A stretch of 64,000 nt of DNA from Saccharopolyspora gregorii (GCF_024734405.1 NZ_CP059556.1:3038001-3102000); one strand, 5' to 3'. Shown: positions 21,559 to 31,523, numbered from the stretch's first letter. The notes: generated by a model from the sequence alone, not told the origin. A program made the numbers and translations.

Positions 21559-22927
21559 GGCCGGGACCTCCCGCGATCGCGGGCCGCGCCGCAGCGTGCC
21601 GCGGACGCAGGTACACCGCCCAGGTCACCAGCACGCACACCAGGTAGCAGCCGAGGAACGTGGCCAGCGCGGCGTCCCCGCTGGCGGCCGCCCCGCCGAA
21701 CGAGGCGCGGAACGCCAGGTTGATGAACACCCCGCCGAGCGCCCCGACCGCGCCGGCCGCGCCCATCAGCGCCCCGGAGGACCTGCGGGCCCGCGCGAAC
21801 GCGTCCGCGGGTACCCCGCCCCCGGCGATCTCCCGGCGCGCCCGGTCGGCGAACACCGCCGGGATCATCTTGTACACCGAGCCGTTGCCGACCCCGCTGA
21901 GCACGAACAGCACCACGAACGACCCCAGGTACAGCGGGAACGAGTCCAGCCCGGAGGCCACCAGCAGCACCCCGGTCCCCGCGGCCATCGCCAGGAAGTT
22001 CCAGCACGTCACCCGCGCCCCGCCGCACCGGTCGGCCAGCAGCCCGCCGACCGGCCGCGCCAGCGAACCCAGCAGCGGCCCCAGGAACGTCCAGGTCGCG
22101 GCCTGCAGCGGGGTGAAGCCGAACTCGCTCTGCAGCACGAGCCCGAACGCGAACCCGTAGCCGATGAACGACCCGAACGTCCCGACGTAGAGCAGCGAGA
22201 GCCACCAGGCGTGCGAGCTGCGCAGCACCTCCCGCTGCGCGCCCGGTGCGGTGACGACCGCGTCGACGTCGTCCATCCGCAGCGCCGCCAGCAGCGCGGC
22301 CAGCACGATCAGCGGCAGGTAGATCCCGGCGACCAGCGCCGGGCTCGTCCCGCCCGCGGTGGCCACCACGAGCAACCCCACCACCTGCACGACGGCGACG
22401 CCGATGTTCCCGCCACCGGCGTTCAACCCGAGCGCCCAACCCTGCTCCCGCTGCGGGAAGAAGCTCGTGATGTTGGTCATCGAGGAGGCGAAGTTGCCGC
22501 CGCCGAGCCCGGTCAGCGCACCCAGCACCAGGAACACGCCCAGCGGCGTCCCCGGCTGCTGCACGAAGTAGCAGATCAGCCCGGTCGGCACCAGCAGCAC
22601 CGAGGTGGCGAACACCGTCCACCTCCGCCCGCCGAAGCGGGTCACCGCGTAGCTGTAGGGCAGCCGCAGCAGCGCCCCCACCAGCGTCGGCACCGTGGTC
22701 AGCAGGAACTTCTCGGCGGCGTCGAAGTCCAGGCCGATCTCCGGGGACATGAACAGCACCAGGACCGACCAGATGCTCCACACCGAGAACCCGACGTGCT
22801 CGGACAGGATCGACAGCCGCAGGTTGCGGTGCGCGACCCGCCGGCCGGTGCGCTGCCAGAACGCCTCGTCCTCCGGGTCCCAGCCGTCGATCCGGCGACC
22901 GGGCCTGCTGTGCGGGGTGGTGGTCAC
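21551..22927 (-). CDS. narK: Nitrate/nitrite transporter, NarK family (MFS)
   Basis: A 458-residue, twelve-helix transporter for nitrate uptake. It carries the nitrate signature motifs (GLGGGNFASSMTNITSFFP and the later GVGNGSVYKMIPAVF). A hydrophilic N-terminal stretch (about 40 residues) precedes the first helix. GTG 22927 has AGGAGG 4 bp upstream. It is the first gene of the operon narK-nasA-FAD subunit-nirB-nirD-nnaR-chelatase, with all junctions up to nirD overlapping. Expression is probably under GlnR/NnaR control (see the half-sites upstream). Confidence 0.94.
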   Translation of the reverse strand: MTTTPHSRPGRRIDGWDPEDEAFWQRTGRRVAHRNLRLSILSEHVGFSVWSIWSVLVLFMSPEIGLDFDAAEKFLLTTVPTLVGALLRLPYSYAVTRFGGRRWTVFATSVLLVPTGLICYFVQQPGTPLGVFLVLGALTGLGGGNFASSMTNITSFFPQREQGWALGLNAGGGNIGVAVVQVVGLLVVATAGGTSPALVAGIYLPLIVLAALLAALRMDDVDAVVTAPGAQREVLRSSHAWWLSLLYVGTFGSFIGYGFAFGLVLQSEFGFTPLQAATWTFLGPLLGSLARPVGGLLADRCGGARVTCWNFLAMAAGTGVLLVASGLDSFPLYLGSFVVLFVLSGVGNGSVYKMIPAVFADRARREIAGGGVPADAFARARRSSGALMGAAGAVGALGGVFINLAFRASFGGAAASGDAALATFLGCYLVCVLVTWAVYLRPRHAAARPAIAGGPGRA

Positions 22928-22954
22928 CGCGCCTCCTCTCGTCGGGCAGGGCCG

Positions 22955-22998
22955 ACGCTAGGAACCGGGTGTTTCCGCCGATCGACGCCGCGCGTTAC
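22955..22998 (-). promoter_or_regulatory. narK promoter region with GlnR-like half-sites
   Basis: On the minus strand GTAAC (22998-22994) and GAAAC (22975-22971) match the two half-site forms of actinobacterial GlnR boxes, with a 23-nt step instead of the ideal 22. TAGCGT (22960-22955) could be the -10 box, placing the start near 22948 and the half-sites at about -25 and -48. The 170-bp gap 22928-23097 also carries the start region of the divergent sirtuin gene. Confidence 0.35.
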
Positions 22999-23097
22999 CG
23001 CGAGGCAAAGCCGCCATCACACCCGCGCGGCCGCCGGGCGTGAACTGCGCCGACGCCCGGATTCGGGGTGGCTGCGGCCACGTGGCACCGTGGTGGG

Positions 23098-23928
23098 GTG
23101 ACAGCACGCGGCAGCGATCCCGGCACCGAGCACGCCCGCGCCCGGGAGTTGTTCGGCTCGGCCCGGCGCATCACGGCGCTGACCGGGGCGGGGGTGTCCA
23201 CCGCCTCGGGCATCCCGGACTTCCGCGGCCCGAACGGGGTGTGGACGCGGGATCCGCGGGCCCAGCGGCTCACCGACCTCGACTCGTACGTGGCCGACCC
23301 GGAGGTGCGCAGGCTCGCCTGGCGCGGCCGAGCCGAGCACCCGGCGTGGGAGGCGGTGCCGAACCCGGCGCACCGCGCGTTCGCCGACCTGGCCGCGCAG
23401 GGCCGGCTGACCTCGCTGCTCACCCAGAACATCGACGGACTGCACCAGCGGGCGGGGCTCCCGGCCGGGCTGGTGCTGGAGCTGCACGGTTCGGTGTTCG
23501 GCGTGGTCTGCCTGGACTGCGGGGCGACCGGGTCGATGCGGGCGGCGCTGGAGCGCGTCGCCGACGGCGAGGAGGACCCGCCGTGCCGTTCCTGCGGCGG
23601 GATCCTGAAGTCCACCACCATCTCGTTCGGCCAGAACCTCGACCCGGACGTGATCCGCGCCGCGCAGCGGGCCGCCCTGGACTGCGATCTGTTCGTCGCG
23701 GCCGGGACGTCGCTGACGGTGCACCCGGCGGCGGGGCTGGCGGAGCTCGCGGTGCGCGCCGGTGCGCGGCTGGTGATCTGCAACGCGGAGCCGACGCCGT
23801 ACGACGAGCTCGCCGCCGCGGTGCTGCGCGAGCCGCTGGCCGAGGTGCTGCCGGAGCTGGCCGCGGTGCCGCTCGCCGAGTCCGGTGAGCCGCTGCGCAC
23901 CTGGGGCGACCCGAGCACCTGGGGCTGA
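23098..23928 (+). CDS. NAD-dependent protein deacylase, Sir2 family
   Basis: Removes acyl groups from lysines with consumption of NAD+. The 276-residue product has every core motif: TGAGVSTASGIPDFRG (29-44), TQNIDGLHQRAG (109-120), catalytic His130 in ELHGS, a zinc ribbon C138-x2-C141...C163-x2-C166, and NAD-site AAGTSLTVHP. GTG 23098 is taken as the start; an ATG ten codons earlier adds residues unlike the family. It is divergent from narK, so it may share control, but nothing else links it to nitrate use. A strong terminator follows directly. Confidence 0.93.
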   Translation: MTARGSDPGTEHARARELFGSARRITALTGAGVSTASGIPDFRGPNGVWTRDPRAQRLTDLDSYVADPEVRRLAWRGRAEHPAWEAVPNPAHRAFADLAAQGRLTSLLTQNIDGLHQRAGLPAGLVLELHGSVFGVVCLDCGATGSMRAALERVADGEEDPPCRSCGGILKSTTISFGQNLDPDVIRAAQRAALDCDLFVAAGTSLTVHPAAGLAELAVRAGARLVICNAEPTPYDELAAAVLREPLAEVLPELAAVPLAESGEPLRTWGDPSTWG

Positions 23929-23951
23929 ACCGGCCCTCGCACCCCGCAAGC

Positions 23952-23979
23952 ACCCGAGATCGTCTCGACGATCTCGGGT
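23952..23979 (+). terminator. Terminator after the sirtuin gene
   Basis: A perfect 12-bp stem (ACCCGAGATCGT 23952-23963 and its complement 23968-23979) with loop CTCG, 24 bp after the stop. Near-identical CTCGCCTG direct repeats follow at about 23992-24010. Confidence 0.85.
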
Positions 23980-24195
23980 CGATTCCGTGCTCGCCTGCTC
24001 GCCTGCTCGGCTTGAGCGGTTCAGCGCGCCCGAAAAGTCCTGTTCATGCCCTGAAGTACGGCTTGTGGCGCAAGTGGTTCGTGCGACGAATTGCGAGCAG
24101 TGGGGTCACGATGCACAGTTGTGCTCGTCCTGTGCGCTGAATGGCGCAACACTGCAAGTCCGAACGGCCTAGTTCGGTGCCTGGAGGTGGCGGTC

Positions 24196-25512
24196 GTGCG
24201 GCGACCTCGACTACTGCCCGGCGGTCTGGTGCTCGCCTCCGCGTTCGCCCTCGCGCTCCCGCTGGCCGCGGCCGGCGCGCCGGAACCCCCGGCGCGACCT
24301 GACGACGGCGAGATCCAAACACAGCGCGACCGGGTCGGCGACCGGGCGGACCGCGTCGGCGAGCTCACCCAACGCCTCTCCGAAGCCGAGACCCGGCTGA
24401 CCGAGCTGAGCGCGCGGGTGGAGCTGGCGATGGAGGACGCCAACAAGGCGCGCGTCGACCTGGACCGCGCCGAACTCGCCCGCTCCCGCGCGGAGCAGAC
24501 CGCGGCCGGTGCCCAGGGCCAGGCCAACGCGGCCGCCGACGAGGTGGAGCGCCAGCGCGCCCGGCTCGACGAGTTCGCGGCGGGCAGCTACCGGCAGGGC
24601 AGCAAGCTCGGCTCGCTCACCGCGTACGTGGGCGCCCGCGGGCCGGACGAGCTGCTGGAGCGCGCCGAACTCCTCGACACCGTCGGGCGCACCCAGCTCG
24701 ACGTGCTCGACGACCTGGAGCGGTCCCGCATCGACCGGGTCAACAAGGACTCCCTCGCGCGCGAAGCCCTAGAGGAAGCGGCCGCGGCCCGCGCCACCGC
24801 CGCCGAGGCGAAGGGACGTGCCGACACCGCGCAGCAGGCCGCGATCGCCGCCCGCGCCTCGCAGGCGAGCACCTCCGCGAGGCTGGAGGCCGAACGCTCC
24901 GGCGTGCAGCAGGAGCTCACCGCCGCCCGCGCCGCCGTGCGCGGGCTGGAATCCCAGCGCGACCGCTACGAGGAGTGGCTCGAGGCGAGCCAGGCGGCGC
25001 AGGCCCAGCAGGCGGCCGAGGCGCAGGCCGCCGCCGGGAACGCGCAGGGCGGCCCCGCGCCGGACTCCGACGACGACACCGAGGTCGCCACCGGTTCGGT
25101 GGAGACCGTCGTGCGGCGGGCGCTCTCCCAGCTCGGCATGCCCTACGCGTGGGGCGGCGGCAACTCCAGCGGCCCGACCCGCGGCATCCGCGACGGGGGA
25201 GTGGCCGACTCGTACGGCGATTACCAGAAGATCGGGTTCGACTGCTCCGGGCTGATGATCTACGCGTTCGCCGGGGCGGGGGTGCAGCTCGACCACTACA
25301 GCGGCTACCAGTACCAGTCCGGCACCCAGGTGCCGCTGTCCTCGATGCAGCGCGGGGACATGCTGTTCTGGCGCAGCGGGGGACGGGTGCATCACGTGGC
25401 GCTGTACTTGGGCGGTGGCCGGATGGTGGAGGCGCCGTACTCGGGTTCGAAGGTGCGGGTCACCTCGGTGCGGTACGCGGGCATCGCGCCCTACGCGGTC
25501 CGCCTCCTCTGA
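24196..25512 (+). CDS. Secreted NlpC/P60 peptidoglycan endopeptidase (RipA-like)
   Basis: Probably cleaves the D-Glu/DAP bond in peptidoglycan stems during cell separation. GTG 24196 has GGAGG 8 bp upstream. The 438-residue product has a signal peptide (1-27), a long Ala/Glu/Arg-rich coiled coil (about 40-295), an acidic linker, and the NlpC/P60 domain (about 315-438) with catalytic Cys350 in FDCSGL, His400 in HHVALY and a polar third residue, Glu412 (MVEAP). The coiled coil matches the autoinhibitory N-terminal part of RipA. It occupies the ripA position in the acn...moxR block. The 267-bp gap upstream holds a terminator and a small hairpin (CCGAAC/GTTCGG) but no riboswitch I recognise. Confidence 0.92.
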   Translation: MRRPRLLPGGLVLASAFALALPLAAAGAPEPPARPDDGEIQTQRDRVGDRADRVGELTQRLSEAETRLTELSARVELAMEDANKARVDLDRAELARSRAEQTAAGAQGQANAAADEVERQRARLDEFAAGSYRQGSKLGSLTAYVGARGPDELLERAELLDTVGRTQLDVLDDLERSRIDRVNKDSLAREALEEAAAARATAAEAKGRADTAQQAAIAARASQASTSARLEAERSGVQQELTAARAAVRGLESQRDRYEEWLEASQAAQAQQAAEAQAAAGNAQGGPAPDSDDDTEVATGSVETVVRRALSQLGMPYAWGGGNSSGPTRGIRDGGVADSYGDYQKIGFDCSGLMIYAFAGAGVQLDHYSGYQYQSGTQVPLSSMQRGDMLFWRSGGRVHHVALYLGGGRMVEAPYSGSKVRVTSVRYAGIAPYAVRLL

Positions 25513-25522
25513 TCGGTTCCGA

Positions 25523-25562
25523 CGGCGGTCGTGCCGGGTTGTCCCCACCGGCACGACCGCCG
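25523..25562 (+). terminator. Terminator after the NlpC/P60 gene
   Basis: A perfect 15-bp stem, CGGCGGTCGTGCCGG (25523-25537) pairing with 25548-25562, around a 10-nt loop. It separates this gene from the MobA-like gene. Confidence 0.85.
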
Positions 25563-25623
25563 CCGTGCGTTCCGGGGTGGGGTGCCCGCGCCGCGGCGGC
25601 GGTGCTGCGGTAGGCATCGGGGC

Positions 25624-26175
25624 GTGGTGGACGAATTCGCAGCGGTGGTCCTCGCGGGCGGGAGCTCCCGCCGGCTCGGGGGAGTGGACAAGCTCGCGTT
25701 GAGCACCGGTGGCCGCACCTTGCTGGCGCACACCGCGCTGGCGGTGCGCGACGCCGACCCGGTGGTGGTGGTCGGGCCGCGGCGGCCGGTGCCGGTGCCG
25801 GTGCGGTGGGCGCGGGAGGATCCGCCCGGGTCGGGTCCGCTCGCCGGGCTGCACGCGGGGCTGGAGGAGGTCCCGTTCGAGCGGGGCCTGGTCGCGGTGC
25901 TGGCCGCCGATCACCCGGGGCTCTCGGCCGGGACCGTGGCGCGGCTGCGCGCGGCGGCGGCGGAGTCCGGCGCGGTGCTGGTGGACGCGGACGGCGCGGT
26001 GCAGTGGCTGCTGGGCGTCTGGCCGGTCGACGTGCTGCGCGCGGCGATGCCGGAGCAGGTTCGGGACCGGCCGGTGCGCGCGTTGTTCGGCGCGCTGCAC
26101 CCGGCGCACGTCCCGGCGGTGGGGGCGGAGGCGGCCGACGTGGACACCCCGCAGGACCTGCACCGCCTGGGCTGA
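25624..26175 (+). CDS. mobA: Molybdenum cofactor guanylyltransferase-like NTP transferase (MobA-like)
   Basis: A 183-residue protein with the nucleotide-binding loop VVLAGGSSRRLGGVDK (8-23), the PPGSGPLAGLHAGL segment and LAADHPGL where MobA proteins have the metal-binding Asp. MobA joins GMP to molybdopterin, a cofactor that the nasA product in this window needs in its bis-MGD form. Divergent members instead act on other cofactors, so the substrate is not certain. GTG 25624 is followed by a second GTG; either may start it. In Mycobacterium this position (after ripA) holds ripB, so the gene is a lineage-specific replacement. Confidence 0.75.
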   Translation: MVDEFAAVVLAGGSSRRLGGVDKLALSTGGRTLLAHTALAVRDADPVVVVGPRRPVPVPVRWAREDPPGSGPLAGLHAGLEEVPFERGLVAVLAADHPGLSAGTVARLRAAAAESGAVLVDADGAVQWLLGVWPVDVLRAAMPEQVRDRPVRALFGALHPAHVPAVGAEAADVDTPQDLHRLG

Positions 26176-26279
26176 GCGGCCCGGGGCCCGCTGGGAGGGC
26201 CCGGGTGGCGCCGCGCTCGAACGATCAGCGGGTGCGTGAGCGCAGGAGTGCGCGTCCGGATGTTCATTGGCTCGGTAAC

Positions 26280-26295
26280 TTCAGTGTTGACTGAA
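26280..26295. promoter_or_regulatory. Inverted repeat in the moxR upstream region
   Basis: TTCAGT (26280-26285) and ACTGAA (26290-26295) flank GTTG in a locally AT-rich patch of the 382-bp gap 26176-26557. TTGACT inside it could be a -35 element, but no good -10 follows. I see nothing else in this gap. Confidence 0.4.
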
Positions 26296-26557
26296 ATCAA
26301 TCCGCCCGCGCGGCCTCGCCCTCCGACGTCCGGCCGAAAACGGCCAGGAGGAGGGAGATCGCTTCACAGGGGCCACACCGCCGGTGCGGTTCACTGCGAA
26401 CCTGGCCGGGTGCCCCCTCGCGCGACCGGGGCGCGCCCGTGCCAAGATCGCTGCGAAGTGCGCTCGGCGCGCGAGCGCCCACGTCCGCCGAGGCCCGGCG
26501 GCCCGGCACCGCGGCGAACGCCCGAAGCGACCAGGGAAGCGAACGAGAGGTGTCGAA

Positions 26558-27646
<1,089 letters not shown>

Positions 27647-27696
27647 CCCGCGGCCGCGCGCCCATGACCCACTCGACGAACGAGGAGCGATCAGCC

Positions 27697-28650
27697 GTGC
27701 CGGTGAGTTCCGCCCAGGCAGGTGCGGACCGCCCGTCCTGGGCCCCGCCGGAGCTGGAAGGGCCCCGGCTGCACGCCGCACTGCGCTCGCTGGAGCTGAC
27801 CGTGCGCGGCCGGCTCGACGGCCTGCTGCAAGGCAACCACCTCGGCCTGGTACCCGGTCCGGGCACCGAGCCGGGGGAGGCGCGGGTCTACCAGCCCGGC
27901 GACGACGTGCGGCGGATGGACTGGGCGGTCACCGCCCGGATGTCCGAACCGCACATCCGGCAGACCGTGGCCGACCGCGAGCTGGAGACCTGGGTGGCGA
28001 TGGACCTGTCGCCGAGCCTCGACTTCGGTTCCGCGGCCTGCGACAAGCGGGAGCTGGCGATCGCGGCGCTGGCCGCGGTGACGCACCTGACCAGCGGCGG
28101 CGGGAACCGGATCGGTGCGGTGGTGGACAACGGCACCGGGCCGGTGCGGCTGCCGGCGCGCGGCGGGCTGGGGCATTCGCGGGGGCTGCTGCGCAAGGTC
28201 GCCGAGACCGCGCGGGCGGACGAGGGGACCCGGGGTGACCTGCCGCGGCTGCTGGAGTCGTTGCGGCGCCCGCCGCGGCGGCGGGGCCTGGCGGTGGTGG
28301 TCTCCGACTTCCTCGGCGAGCTGGACTGGCAGCGCGCGCTGCGCGGGCTCGGCGCCCGGCACTCGCTGCTCGCGGTCGAGGTGCTCGACCCGCGAGACCT
28401 GGAGCTGCCGGACGTCGGCACCGTGGTGCTGTCCGATCCCGAGACGGGGGAGCAGCGGGAAGTGCGCACGACACCGGTGCTGCGCAAGGAGTTCGCTGCC
28501 GCGGCCGCGGCGCACCGCGAGGAGGTCGCGGCGGCGCTGCGGCGAGCTGGCTGCGCGCACCTGGTGCTGCGAACGGATTCGGATTGGATCGCCGACGTGG
28601 TGCGGTTCGTGGTGGCCCGCAAGCGCGGATGGTCCGGAGGAACGGCGTGA
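27697..28650 (+). CDS. DUF58 protein (Rv1480-like), partner of MoxR
   Basis: The family mark is RVYQPGDDVRRMDWAVTARM near residue 66, followed by a VWA-like fold with a degenerate MIDAS (MDLSPSLDFG). There are no membrane spans, unlike longer DUF58 members. GTG 27697 is chosen because GAGGAG lies 9 bp upstream; it gives 317 residues, the length I recall for Rv1480. An ATG at 27664 lacks a ribosome site. The stop overlaps the start of the VWA gene. Confidence 0.9.
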   Translation: MPVSSAQAGADRPSWAPPELEGPRLHAALRSLELTVRGRLDGLLQGNHLGLVPGPGTEPGEARVYQPGDDVRRMDWAVTARMSEPHIRQTVADRELETWVAMDLSPSLDFGSAACDKRELAIAALAAVTHLTSGGGNRIGAVVDNGTGPVRLPARGGLGHSRGLLRKVAETARADEGTRGDLPRLLESLRRPPRRRGLAVVVSDFLGELDWQRALRGLGARHSLLAVEVLDPRDLELPDVGTVVLSDPETGEQREVRTTPVLRKEFAAAAAAHREEVAAALRRAGCAHLVLRTDSDWIADVVRFVVARKRGWSGGTA

Positions 28651-29633
28651 TGTTGAGCTTGTCGGGTTTCACCGCGCCGTGGTGGTTCCTGCTGCTGCTG
28701 GTGGTCGCCGCGCTCGTCGGCGGGTACGTGTGGGCGCAGCAGCGGGCGCGCAAGGAGGCGCTGCGGTTCAGCAACCTGGCGGTGCTGGACCGGGTGGCGC
28801 CGAAGCGGCAGGGCTGGCCCAAGCACGTGCCCGCCGCGCTGCTGGCCGTCGCGATGATCCTGCTGACCGTGGCGCTGTCCGGGCCGACCGCGGAGCAGCG
28901 CATCCCGCGGAACCGGGCGACGGTGATGCTCACCGTGGACGTGTCGCTGTCGATGATGGCCAAGGACGTCGAGCCGAGCCGCCTGGAGGCGGCGAAGATC
29001 GCGGCGAAGGAGTTCGCCGACAAGCTCACCCCCGGCATCAACCTCGGACTGGTGTCGTTCGCGGGCACCGCCACCGTGATGGTGATGCCCACGACGGACC
29101 GCACGGCGGTGAAGCAGGCCATCGACAACCTCTCGCTGTCGGAGGCCACCGCGACCGGTGACGGCATCAACGCGTCGATGTCGGCGATCGACTCCTTCGG
29201 CAAGATGGTCGGCGGCCCCGGTGGCGCGCCGCCCGCCCGGATCGTGCTGATGGCCGACGGCGGGCAGACCATCCCGCGCGACATGAACGCTCCGCGCGGT
29301 GCCTACACGAAGGCGGGGGAGGCGAAGAAGGCCGGCATCCCGATCACCACGATCTCGTTCGGCACCGATTACGGCACGATCGACATCGAAGGCCAGTCGC
29401 AGCCGGTGGAAGTCGACGACGAGGCCATGGAGGAGATCGCGGACCTCTCCGGCGGCGAGTTCCACAAGGCCGCCAGCGCCGAACAGCTGCGCCGCGTCTA
29501 CGACACGTTGGGCGAGCAGATCGGCTACGAGATCAAGCACACAGACGCCAGCAAGCCGTGGTCGGTGCTGGGTACGCTCACCGCGATCGTCGCGGCGGTG
29601 CTCTCGTTGCTGCTGGGGCGACGTCTGCCCTGA
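28650..29633 (+). CDS. Membrane-anchored VWA-domain protein (Rv1481-like)
   Basis: A 327-residue membrane protein: two N-terminal helices (about 8-28 and 60-77), then a von Willebrand factor A domain with an intact MIDAS, VDVSLSMMA (Asp97, Ser99, Ser101), the Thr in SEATATGDG and the Asp in LMADGG, then a C-terminal helix. It should bind a divalent metal and a protein partner outside the membrane. ATG 28650 overlaps the upstream stop (TGATG); GTG 28647, with GGAGG 6 bp upstream, is an equally likely start. Third gene of the moxR operon. Confidence 0.92.
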   Translation: MLSLSGFTAPWWFLLLLVVAALVGGYVWAQQRARKEALRFSNLAVLDRVAPKRQGWPKHVPAALLAVAMILLTVALSGPTAEQRIPRNRATVMLTVDVSLSMMAKDVEPSRLEAAKIAAKEFADKLTPGINLGLVSFAGTATVMVMPTTDRTAVKQAIDNLSLSEATATGDGINASMSAIDSFGKMVGGPGGAPPARIVLMADGGQTIPRDMNAPRGAYTKAGEAKKAGIPITTISFGTDYGTIDIEGQSQPVEVDDEAMEEIADLSGGEFHKAASAEQLRRVYDTLGEQIGYEIKHTDASKPWSVLGTLTAIVAAVLSLLLGRRLP

Positions 29634-29657
29634 CGCCGCAGAGCACGGGAGCCCGAG

Positions 29658-30248
29658 GTGAGCAGTGCCGCCGGTGCGGTGGAATTCCTCCGCGAGTTCG
29701 TGAAGTCCCCGGCGACGACGGCCGCGGTGGGCCCCAGCTCCCGCCACTTGGCGCGGGACATGGTGGCGCCGATCCCGGCCACCGGTGATCCGGTGGTGGT
29801 GGAGCTCGGACCCGGGACGGGCGCGTTCACCGAGGCGATCCAGCAGCGGCTCGGCGGCCGGGGCACGCACCTGGCGGTGGAGCTCAACCAGCGGTGGGCG
29901 GAGTCGTTGAGCGCCCGGTTCCCCGAGGTGGACGTGGAGTGCGCCGACGCCCGCGCGTTGCCGCGGCTGCTGGCGGAGCGGGGCGTGCGGGCCGACGTGG
30001 TGGTCAGCGGGCTGCCGTGGGCGGCGCACGCGCCGCAGGGCGGGGTGCCGCTGATCCGGCTGATCGCGGACTCGTTGACCGAGCAGGGGGCGTTCACGCA
30101 GTTCGCGTACACGTGGACGCGGTGGGCGGCTCCGGCGCGGCGGCAGCACGCCGACCTGCGCGCGACCTTCGAGGAGACGGTGCTGAGCCGCACGGTGTGG
30201 CGGAACGTGCCGCCCGCGCTGGTGTACCTGGCGCGGCGTCCTCGCTGA
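29658..30248 (+). CDS. Class I SAM-dependent methyltransferase (phospholipid/rRNA-dimethylase-like)
   Basis: A 196-residue protein with the SAM-binding motif VVELGPGTGAFTEAI and a later VVSGLPWAA that takes the place of the NPPY-like motif IV. Overall it resembles phospholipid N-methyltransferases and the KsgA fold, starting with SPATTAAVGPSSRHLARDM as in that group. GTG 29658 has GGGAG 6 bp upstream and lies 24 bp after the VWA gene, so it is probably the last gene of the moxR operon. It has no counterpart at this place in Mycobacterium as far as I recall. Confidence 0.8.
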   Translation: MSSAAGAVEFLREFVKSPATTAAVGPSSRHLARDMVAPIPATGDPVVVELGPGTGAFTEAIQQRLGGRGTHLAVELNQRWAESLSARFPEVDVECADARALPRLLAERGVRADVVVSGLPWAAHAPQGGVPLIRLIADSLTEQGAFTQFAYTWTRWAAPARRQHADLRATFEETVLSRTVWRNVPPALVYLARRPR

Positions 30249-30287
30249 TCTTCGAGTCGGACGCCGGCCGCGCGAGCGGGCAGGCGG

Positions 30288-31310
30288 TCAGTCCCGCGGC
30301 CTGCGCAGCAGGACGAGCCTGCCGAGCGGGCTGGCGACGATCTGCGGTTCGTCGAACCCGGCCGCGGTGCCCTCGGTGGCGAGGTCTTCGGCCGACACGC
30401 CGAACGCGACCCGCTGGCGGCGGTGGAACAAGCGGTCCAGCGCACCGCGGGTGCCGGGGTCGTCCTGGGCGGGGAACAGTTCCTGGACCAGCAGCAGGCC
30501 ACCGGGGCGCAGGGCGCGGCGGATGGCGGCGAGGGTGCCGGCGCGGGCTTCGGCAGGGAAGAACGCCTGGGCCCAGTAGCAGACCTCGAAGGCGTCCGCG
30601 TCCGGCAGCTCCCGGGCGTCGGTGACGCGCACGTCGAGCCGGTCGGCGACCCCGGCGTCCGCGGCGCGGGCGGTGAGCTCGGCGGCGACGGCGGGGACGA
30701 CCTCGACGCCGACGGCGCGCAGCCCGTCGTGCAGGGCGAGCGTGGTCAGCAGCGCGCCGCCGACGCCGCTGCCGACGTCGAGCAGCGGGCCGCCCCGCGC
30801 CAGCCGGTCCTGGTAGTCGGGCAGGGCCTGGTAGAGCACCTGGTACAGCTGCCGTGCGCCGTCCTCGGGCCGCACGCCCCAGCCGCGGGCGAGCCGCAGC
30901 GCCTGCTCGCCGTCGAGGTCGTGCTGCCGCTCGGCGGGCAGGACGGCTCCTGCGACGCGGTCGCGGGCCAGGTCCGCGGCGTCGAGCACGGTCGGCACGT
31001 CGACGCCGGAGGCTCCCGCGAGCAGGGCGTCGAAGGCGGGGGTGAGCCGGAACGCGTCGTCCTGGTGCTGCACGACGCCCGCCGAGGTGAGGGCGGCCAG
31101 CACGTCCTCGGTCTGTTCGGCCGGGGTGCCCGTGGCCTCCGCCAGCCGGGCGGCGGTGGTCCCGTCCCGCAGCCGGTCGAGCCAGCCCGCGCGGTGCGCG
31201 GCGCGGAACAGTTCGAAGAGCTCCAGGCCTTCCGCCCAGCCCTGCACGGTGGCGCGCGCCGCGAGGGCGGACTGGAGTCCGTCGAGGCCGGACGCTCCGC
31301 TGTCGTGCAC
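30288..31310 (-). CDS. SAM-dependent methyltransferase with N-terminal winged helix
   Basis: A 340-residue protein. Residues 1-110 form a helical/winged-helix dimerisation part (TTAARLAEATGTPAEQTEDVLAAL). The C-terminal half is a methyltransferase with motif I LLDVGSGVGGALLTTLA and a post-I acidic segment VGVEVVP. This is the layout of small-molecule O- and C-methyltransferases. The substrate is unknown and no biosynthetic genes lie beside it. GTG 31310 has GAGGAG 6 bp upstream. Single-gene unit converging on the previous methyltransferase. Confidence 0.8.
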   Translation of the reverse strand: MHDSGASGLDGLQSALAARATVQGWAEGLELFELFRAAHRAGWLDRLRDGTTAARLAEATGTPAEQTEDVLAALTSAGVVQHQDDAFRLTPAFDALLAGASGVDVPTVLDAADLARDRVAGAVLPAERQHDLDGEQALRLARGWGVRPEDGARQLYQVLYQALPDYQDRLARGGPLLDVGSGVGGALLTTLALHDGLRAVGVEVVPAVAAELTARAADAGVADRLDVRVTDARELPDADAFEVCYWAQAFFPAEARAGTLAAIRRALRPGGLLLVQELFPAQDDPGTRGALDRLFHRRQRVAFGVSAEDLATEGTAAGFDEPQIVASPLGRLVLLRRPRD

Positions 31311-31523
31311 TGCCGCTCCTCGGGTCCGTTGGGCCGTTCCATGATCGACAGTACTCCGCCGGGGTGCGGTGGTGCGGTTGCGGGCGGTGCGGTCCGGTTC
31401 GCGGTGAATGCGACTCCTGTCCGGTGTTCGTGCTGGTCAAGGCGGTGTGGCTGATCGATCCGGTGGGGCTGGTCATGGTCGGTGGGCGTGTCCGCCGAGC
31501 CGTGCCCGGGTTACGTTCGTCCG

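Noticed and set aside
23980-24195. A ydaO-type c-di-AMP riboswitch before the NlpC/P60 gene, as often seen for such genes in Actinobacteria
   Set aside because: I looked for the conserved GGGGGAACC and GGGGTGAAT cores and found neither; only small hairpins are present.
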